Source of the DNA: Sulfurospirillaceae bacterium
GTDB taxonomy: Bacteria > Campylobacterota > Campylobacteria > Campylobacterales > Sulfurospirillaceae
Assembly (NCBI GenBank): GCA_028705785.1
Contig: JAQWCT010000019.1
Span: 1 to 17,949 of the forward strand
Direction: 5' to 3'
Length of the DNA stretch: 17,949 nt
Position numbers and translations under genes: made by a program. Below, piece by piece: positions 13,726-17,949 of the stretch (the stretch's first letter is position 1; each line of letters starts with the position of its first letter). The notes below the pieces were generated by a model that did not search any database, was not told where the DNA came from, and worked only from the letters and a program-made list of their open reading frames with translations.

Positions 13726-15047
13726 ATTTAACACCAAAACAAACCGTAGCATACTTGGACGAATATATCATCGGTCAGTTTAATGCCAAAAAATCAATTG
13801 CTATTGCACTTAGAAATCGCTATAGAAGACTCAAGCTTGAAGGTGAAATGGCAGAAGAAGTGATGCCCAAAAATATTCTTATGATTGGCTCAACTGGTGT
13901 AGGGAAAACGGAAATTGCGCGAAGAATGGCAAAAATGCTCTCTCTCCCTTTTATCAAAGTAGAAGCAAGCAAATATACCGAAGTAGGCTTTGTAGGTCGT
14001 GATGTTGAATCCATGGTAAGAGACCTAATGATGGCTTCTGTTAACCTTGTCAAAGCAGAACATCGCGAAAAAAATAGAGAAAATATAGACTTACATGTAG
14101 AAAAAACAATCATTGAAAAACTCTTGCCACCTCTTCCAAAAGGAGCTAGTGAAGAGAAAAAAGGTGATTATGAAAAAAGTTTTGAAAAGATGCGTCAAAA
14201 GTTTCGTGATGGTGAAGTTGATGAACTTAAAATCGAAGTGGAAATTTCTCAAGGAAATTCGGACTTAAGTGACTCATCGTTACCTCCTGAGATGATAAAA
14301 GTACAAGAATCTTTCATTAAAATCTTAGGTTCCGGGCAAAATAACATTAAAAAAGAGATGAAAGTTAAAGATGCCAAAGAAGTTCTCAAAAATGAAGCCA
14401 GTGAAAAGCTTCTAGATATAGAAACTATCAAATCTGAAGCCAAAGATCGTGCCCAAAATGGTGGTATTATCTTTATTGATGAAATCGACAAAATTGCAGT
14501 TAGTTCTTCAGCAACACATAGAAGTGATCCAAGTAAAGAAGGCGTTCAAAGGGATTTACTCCCTATCGTTGAAGGAAGCGATGTCAATACAAAATTTGGA
14601 ACTATTAAAACAGACCATATCCTCTTTATCTCCGCAGGTGCATTTCATCTAACCAAGCCAAGTGACCTTATTCCTGAGCTTCAAGGTAGATTTCCTCTGC
14701 GAGTAGAGCTCAATTCTTTAACAGAAGAAGTGTTATACCAAATTTTAACACAACCAAAAAATTCTCTTCTTAAACAATACGAAGCCCTTCTAAAAACAGA
14801 AGGCGTTACTTTGGTTTTTGAAGATGATGCTATTAAAGCCATTGCTAAAATAGCTCAAATTACCAATGAAAAGACTGAAGATATAGGGGCGAGGAGGCTT
14901 CATACGGTTATTGAAAAAGTATTAGAAGATATGAGTTATAGTGCCGATGAACACGCTGGAGAATCTTTACATGTAACCAAAGAATTGGTTCATGAAAAAC
15001 TAGATGCTATCGTTGAGAGTGAAGACAGTAGTAGATACATATTATAA
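13722..15047 (+). CDS. hslU: ATP-dependent protease ATPase subunit HslU
   Basis: A 441-aa AAA+ unfoldase that recognises, unfolds and feeds substrates to HslV. The Walker A is GSTGVGKT (56-63), and the Walker B is IIFIDEIDK (249-257). The intermediate domain spans about 110-240 and is Lys/Glu-rich and variable. The pore loop reads GFVG (89-92) where E. coli has GYVG; an aromatic is kept. RRLHTVIEKVLEDMSY is the sensor-2 region, and the C-terminal RYIL tail is the type that docks into HslV. The length is close to E. coli (443). Two TACATGTA palindromes lie in the gene (14092 and 14968). Confidence 0.97.
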   Translation: MNLTPKQTVAYLDEYIIGQFNAKKSIAIALRNRYRRLKLEGEMAEEVMPKNILMIGSTGVGKTEIARRMAKMLSLPFIKVEASKYTEVGFVGRDVESMVRDLMMASVNLVKAEHREKNRENIDLHVEKTIIEKLLPPLPKGASEEKKGDYEKSFEKMRQKFRDGEVDELKIEVEISQGNSDLSDSSLPPEMIKVQESFIKILGSGQNNIKKEMKVKDAKEVLKNEASEKLLDIETIKSEAKDRAQNGGIIFIDEIDKIAVSSSATHRSDPSKEGVQRDLLPIVEGSDVNTKFGTIKTDHILFISAGAFHLTKPSDLIPELQGRFPLRVELNSLTEEVLYQILTQPKNSLLKQYEALLKTEGVTLVFEDDAIKAIAKIAQITNEKTEDIGARRLHTVIEKVLEDMSYSADEHAGESLHVTKELVHEKLDAIVESEDSSRYIL

Positions 15048-15063
15048 ACCATAAAGTGAGAAA

Positions 15064-15957
15064 ATGAAAAATACAATAGAAACAAAAGCCGGCTATGTCG
15101 CCGTTATTGGTAGACCAAATGCAGGTAAAAGTTCTTTACTCAATTGGTTAGTGGGTGAAAAAATAGCTTTAGTATCACACAAAGCCAACGCTACACGCAA
15201 AAGACTTAACATCATTGCGATGCATGAAAATACTCAAATTATCTTTATTGATACACCTGGTATCCATGAACAAGAACGGCTTTTGAATCAATTTATGCTA
15301 GAAGAAGCGATGAAAGCCATGGGTGATTGTGATCTGATACTTTTTTTAGCACCGACAAGCGATAATACAAAAAACTACCTTGAATTTTTGACGCTTAATA
15401 AGAAGAATATTCCACACATGGTTTTACTGACTAAAACTGATAGTGTTACAAAAACAGAACTTTTTGATAAAATTGCTGAATATCAAGCATTTCAAGACAA
15501 ATTTATTGCTCTTGTTCCTATTTCGACGATTAAAGGTGGCTCAAAAGAGTACCTTTTAGAGACAATTTCAAAGCAAATGCCTACTCATCCTTATCTTTAT
15601 GATCCAGAAATTTTGACGACAGAATTATCAAAAGATATCTATAAAGAATTTATCAGAGAAGCCATTTTTGAGAACACCAGTGATGAAATTCCCTATTTTG
15701 CCGATGTAATTGTCGACAAAGTCGAGGAAAAAGAGACAATTGACAACATTTATGCTACTATTATTGTCGATAAAAAGAGTCAAAAAGGCATTTTGATAGG
15801 AAAAGAAGGGCAAACCATTAAAAGAATTGGTATGCATGCCCGAAAAGCAATTGAAGAATTGACACAAAAAAGAATTTTTTTAAAACTTGTTGTTGTTGTT
15901 AAACAAGGCTGGAGCCAAGATAAAGATATGTTGAAGAAAATTGGTTATGTATTGTAA
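15064..15957 (+). CDS. era: GTPase Era
   Basis: A 297-aa ribosome-assembly GTPase that binds the 3' end of 16S rRNA and checks 30S maturation. G1 is GRPNAGKS (16-23), G3 is DTPG (63-66), and G4 reads TKTD (123-126) where most Era proteins have NKxD. The KH RNA-binding domain follows: IYATIIVDKKSQKGILIG then KEGQTIKRIG (GKEG at 246-249), ending GWSQDKDMLKKIGYVL, the standard Era tail. The start is supported by GTGAG about 5 bases before the ATG. It follows hslU by 16 bases. I recall the same hslU-era order in C. jejuni (Cj0662c-Cj0661c). Confidence 0.96.
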   Translation: MKNTIETKAGYVAVIGRPNAGKSSLLNWLVGEKIALVSHKANATRKRLNIIAMHENTQIIFIDTPGIHEQERLLNQFMLEEAMKAMGDCDLILFLAPTSDNTKNYLEFLTLNKKNIPHMVLLTKTDSVTKTELFDKIAEYQAFQDKFIALVPISTIKGGSKEYLLETISKQMPTHPYLYDPEILTTELSKDIYKEFIREAIFENTSDEIPYFADVIVDKVEEKETIDNIYATIIVDKKSQKGILIGKEGQTIKRIGMHARKAIEELTQKRIFLKLVVVVKQGWSQDKDMLKKIGYVL

Positions 15958-15971
15958 TAAAGAAGTTATGT

Positions 15972-15977
15972 TATAAT
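15972..15977 (+). promoter_or_regulatory. Candidate -10 promoter for the pilus-like genes
   Basis: A perfect TATAAT lies about 46 bases before the ATG at 16024, in the gap after era. No -35 with standard spacing is seen, which is common in Campylobacterota. It suggests the pilus-like genes have their own promoter beside read-through from era. Confidence 0.5.
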
Positions 15978-16023
15978 CGTTTTTTTAAAATATTATAAAT
16001 TTTTAAAATAAGGGGTTTTGAAA

Positions 16024-17550
16024 ATGGCCAAACCTGAGGATAAACGCTATAGCTCAGAAATTGTATCTATAGACCCTTTGTCGCTTGTTTCATATGCATA
16101 TTCTAAAAATGAAATTAAACTTCATAAACTAGAGAAGAGCAACAAAAGCTCGTTCTTTATATCTTACATTCAAACGAGAGATGTTATTAGTTCAACAATA
16201 GACATTAGTCGTAATATTCCAGATAGCGATATCAAGGATGCTATTGAGATTAAAATCTATGATGAACTTGCGCTTGATTCATCTATTGAATATGCTATCA
16301 CCTATCTAGAAACTGATTCAAAAGACTCAAAAAATAGATCATATAATGTTTTTATCATTGATTTAGGTATTGTTACGGCTAAGCTTTCCCCCATAAAAGA
16401 CAAAACTCGCTATATTGATTATGTGACGACAGCTCCTTTTTTAATTAAATCACTTTATCAAAAAAATTTTATTGAACCTGAAGGTTCACATTGTTTTGTT
16501 TACTTTCAAAAAACAGATGCTTTTTTAGCAATCTATAAAGGAGGTGGATATGTTTATTCTAAGTCCTTACACTATTCACTTAGAGAAATTAATGAAAAAT
16601 TTTGTGAGCTTATTGGTGAACGAATTGATGAAGAAGATTTTTATAAGATACTTACTACTGAAGGATTAAAATCTAGTAATCCAGTATATCAACGACATTT
16701 AATGCAACTTTTTGGTGAGATATTTTTGTATGTTAATGATGTTTTGGTCTTTTCAAAACGCTCTTATAATATTGACACCATAGATAAAATATATATCGGT
16801 TCAGAAATTGGCTCTTTCTCTGGTATTGCTGAATATGGCAAAAGCTACTTAGGGCTAGAGGCTTACGAATTTAATTTTAGTATTGCTATTAATTCAAAAG
16901 AATGGTACATCGATCAATTGCATATTCTGATGATGCTCAATGCACAAATATATATGGAAAATCCTGATGATAGTTTGAATTTTTCTATTTATAAAAGACC
17001 TCCTCCTTTTAAACATAGAGCTGTAGGTAAATTAGCTGGTGTATTAGCGGCAAGTGTTCTTTTTGGTATGGCATATCCTGCATATCAAATGGGGTATAAT
17101 TTTTATTTAAATTTAACACTTGCAGGAAAAACAACTGAATACAATGAAACTTTTAAAAAAACATCTGACATTAGTGAAAAATTGGCGATTCTTAAAGTCG
17201 AAAAAGAAAAAGTTGATAGTTTAGTTGCTAATGAAATCATTAAATTTGAGTTTAGAAAGAAGCTTCTAACTGAGATATATAAGAAGAAAATTTCCTATCC
17301 TATGAAATCTCTTATTTTGATTGAAGTTTTCCAGATTTCTAACGCCAATGAATGTAAAGTAGAATCCGTTGAGTTTAAAAATAATCAAATAGACTTTTTT
17401 ATTAGAAATAAAAGTGAAAAAAAGATTACTGAATTTATTGGAGATTTAGCAGCCTTAAAAAAATATAAAGTCAAGACTGATAAAATTGCAAAAGATGATA
17501 CTTTAAAACTCTACATAAGTAAAATATCAATAGGACTCAATGATGAATAG
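16024..17550 (+). CDS. PilM/PilN-like pilus or secretion assembly protein
   Basis: A 508-aa protein. The start is taken at the ATG at 16024, which has AGGGG eight bases upstream; the TTG two codons earlier is too close to that site. Residues 1-330 lack a signal peptide and look like a divergent actin-like fold of the PilM type: VSIDPLSL near the start, VFIIDLGIVTAKLSP in the middle, and KIYIGSEIGSFSG later. A single transmembrane helix spans about 335-357 (LAGVLAASVLFGMAYPAY). The last 150 residues have a coiled coil and an alpha/beta end as in PilN. It thus resembles PilM and PilN fused. It probably links a cytoplasmic ATPase to a pilus, type II secretion or DNA-uptake machine. Assignment is by architecture only; I recall an uncharacterised membrane protein here in C. 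jejuni (Cj0660c). Confidence 0.5.
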   Translation: MAKPEDKRYSSEIVSIDPLSLVSYAYSKNEIKLHKLEKSNKSSFFISYIQTRDVISSTIDISRNIPDSDIKDAIEIKIYDELALDSSIEYAITYLETDSKDSKNRSYNVFIIDLGIVTAKLSPIKDKTRYIDYVTTAPFLIKSLYQKNFIEPEGSHCFVYFQKTDAFLAIYKGGGYVYSKSLHYSLREINEKFCELIGERIDEEDFYKILTTEGLKSSNPVYQRHLMQLFGEIFLYVNDVLVFSKRSYNIDTIDKIYIGSEIGSFSGIAEYGKSYLGLEAYEFNFSIAINSKEWYIDQLHILMMLNAQIYMENPDDSLNFSIYKRPPPFKHRAVGKLAGVLAASVLFGMAYPAYQMGYNFYLNLTLAGKTTEYNETFKKTSDISEKLAILKVEKEKVDSLVANEIIKFEFRKKLLTEIYKKKISYPMKSLILIEVFQISNANECKVESVEFKNNQIDFFIRNKSEKKITEFIGDLAALKKYKVKTDKIAKDDTLKLYISKISIGLNDE

Positions 17551-17949
17551 TTTTGACACTCTTTTTGATAAAATAGACGGTTTTTTTCAAGGAAAAAAAG
17601 GAAGTGAAATTTCTCTTATCTTTTTGATGCTTTTTCTTTTTGTAGGTTTTTTATCATATAGTTACATCTTTCCTATCACTGATATTATGCTTAAACAAAC
17701 AATGAAAAACAGTCAAGATATGGAAAGAAAATTACTAGATACAAAATCTTATTTAGCATCAGTTTCAAGAGATAGTGATAATTCCTTTTTAATCAAAAAA
17801 GTAAAAAATGATATTGACAATACTAAAGTTGTATTAGAAAAAACAACCTTTACCAATGCTTATGTTGATGAGAAGCTCAAAGAATTATCTTATCTTCTTT
17901 TTAATGATGAAAACTGGGCAAGATTCTTAAACTCTGTTACACAATTGGC
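17540..17949 (+). CDS. PilO-like membrane protein, partial (C-terminus beyond right edge)
   Basis: The frame is open from an ATG at 17540 to the window end (136 complete codons). An alternative Met follows directly at 17543. The protein has a short cytoplasmic start, one transmembrane helix at about residues 25-45 (ISLIFLMLFLFVGFLSYSYIF), then a Lys/Glu-rich coiled coil with KKVKNDIDNTKVVLEK. Short N-terminus, single anchor and periplasmic coiled coil are the layout of PilO, the usual partner of PilN. It overlaps the upstream gene by 11 bp, which strongly suggests that the two products work together. Sequence similarity to PilO was not tested. Confidence 0.55.
   Translation, partial: MMNSFDTLFDKIDGFFQGKKGSEISLIFLMLFLFVGFLSYSYIFPITDIMLKQTMKNSQDMERKLLDTKSYLASVSRDSDNSFLIKKVKNDIDNTKVVLEKTTFTNAYVDEKLKELSYLLFNDENWARFLNSVTQL

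Noticed and set aside
16018..16023. TTG start at 16018 for the PilM/PilN-like gene
   Set aside because: It lies only 2 bases after AGGGG; the ATG at 16024 has proper spacing.

Overview
The window looks like a chromosome segment from a Campylobacterota (epsilonproteobacterial) bacterium, probably Sulfurospirillum or a close relative. It is AT-rich. Two gene blocks match arrangements I recall from Campylobacter: S4 protein - tsaE - lptB - rpoN, and argG - rplI - hslV - hslU - era - pilus-like gene. The genus is inferred from protein character and synteny recalled from memory; no database was searched.

Region 1 (1-5437) is the right-hand part of an integrated mobile element. Every credible gene is on the minus strand. 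In transcription order they are a small secreted LprI-like protein (4888-4397), a predicted PD-(D/E)XK nuclease with a Rossmann-like N-terminus (4352-2949), an unrecognised helical protein (2934-1828), a small OB-fold-like candidate ssDNA-binding protein (1692-1435), and a rolling-circle-type replication initiator that runs off the left edge (1305 to <1). A 16-bp palindrome sits before the ssDNA-binding gene, and a long imperfect hairpin lies between it and the initiator. The element ends at a displaced 23-bp 3' end of a tRNA-Leu gene (5415-5437), which is the expected scar of tRNA-targeted integration. The initiator plus ssDNA-binding pair suggests a filamentous-phage-like or rolling-circle element. 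The nuclease/helical pair is its most plausible undescribed cargo and a candidate defence or conflict module.

Region 2 (5438-7276, plus strand) holds a 56-aa charged protein, the leucyl-transferase bpt, and a protein with a C-terminal J-domain. A near-consensus sigma-54 promoter precedes the J-domain gene. It overlaps an inverted repeat that could hide the ribosome binding site in read-through RNA but not in RNA started at the sigma-54 promoter.

Region 3 (10929-7273, minus strand) is a tight operon: an S4-domain RqcP-like protein, trpD, tsaE, lptB and rpoN. Neighbours overlap by 4-17 bp, except for a 19-bp gap before rpoN. rpoN converges on, and overlaps by 4 bp, the J-domain gene. trpD is the odd member and lacks the usual Asn-Arg of its anthranilate-binding loop.

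Region 4 (11061-17949, plus strand) carries argG, a rhodanese, rplI, hslV, hslU and era, followed by a PilM/PilN-like membrane protein and a truncated PilO-like protein, which are likely parts of a type IV pilus, type II secretion or DNA-uptake machine.

A palindrome, TACATGTA, occurs six times in the chromosomal part and never in the element. All five coding copies are read in the same frame as Leu-His-Val.
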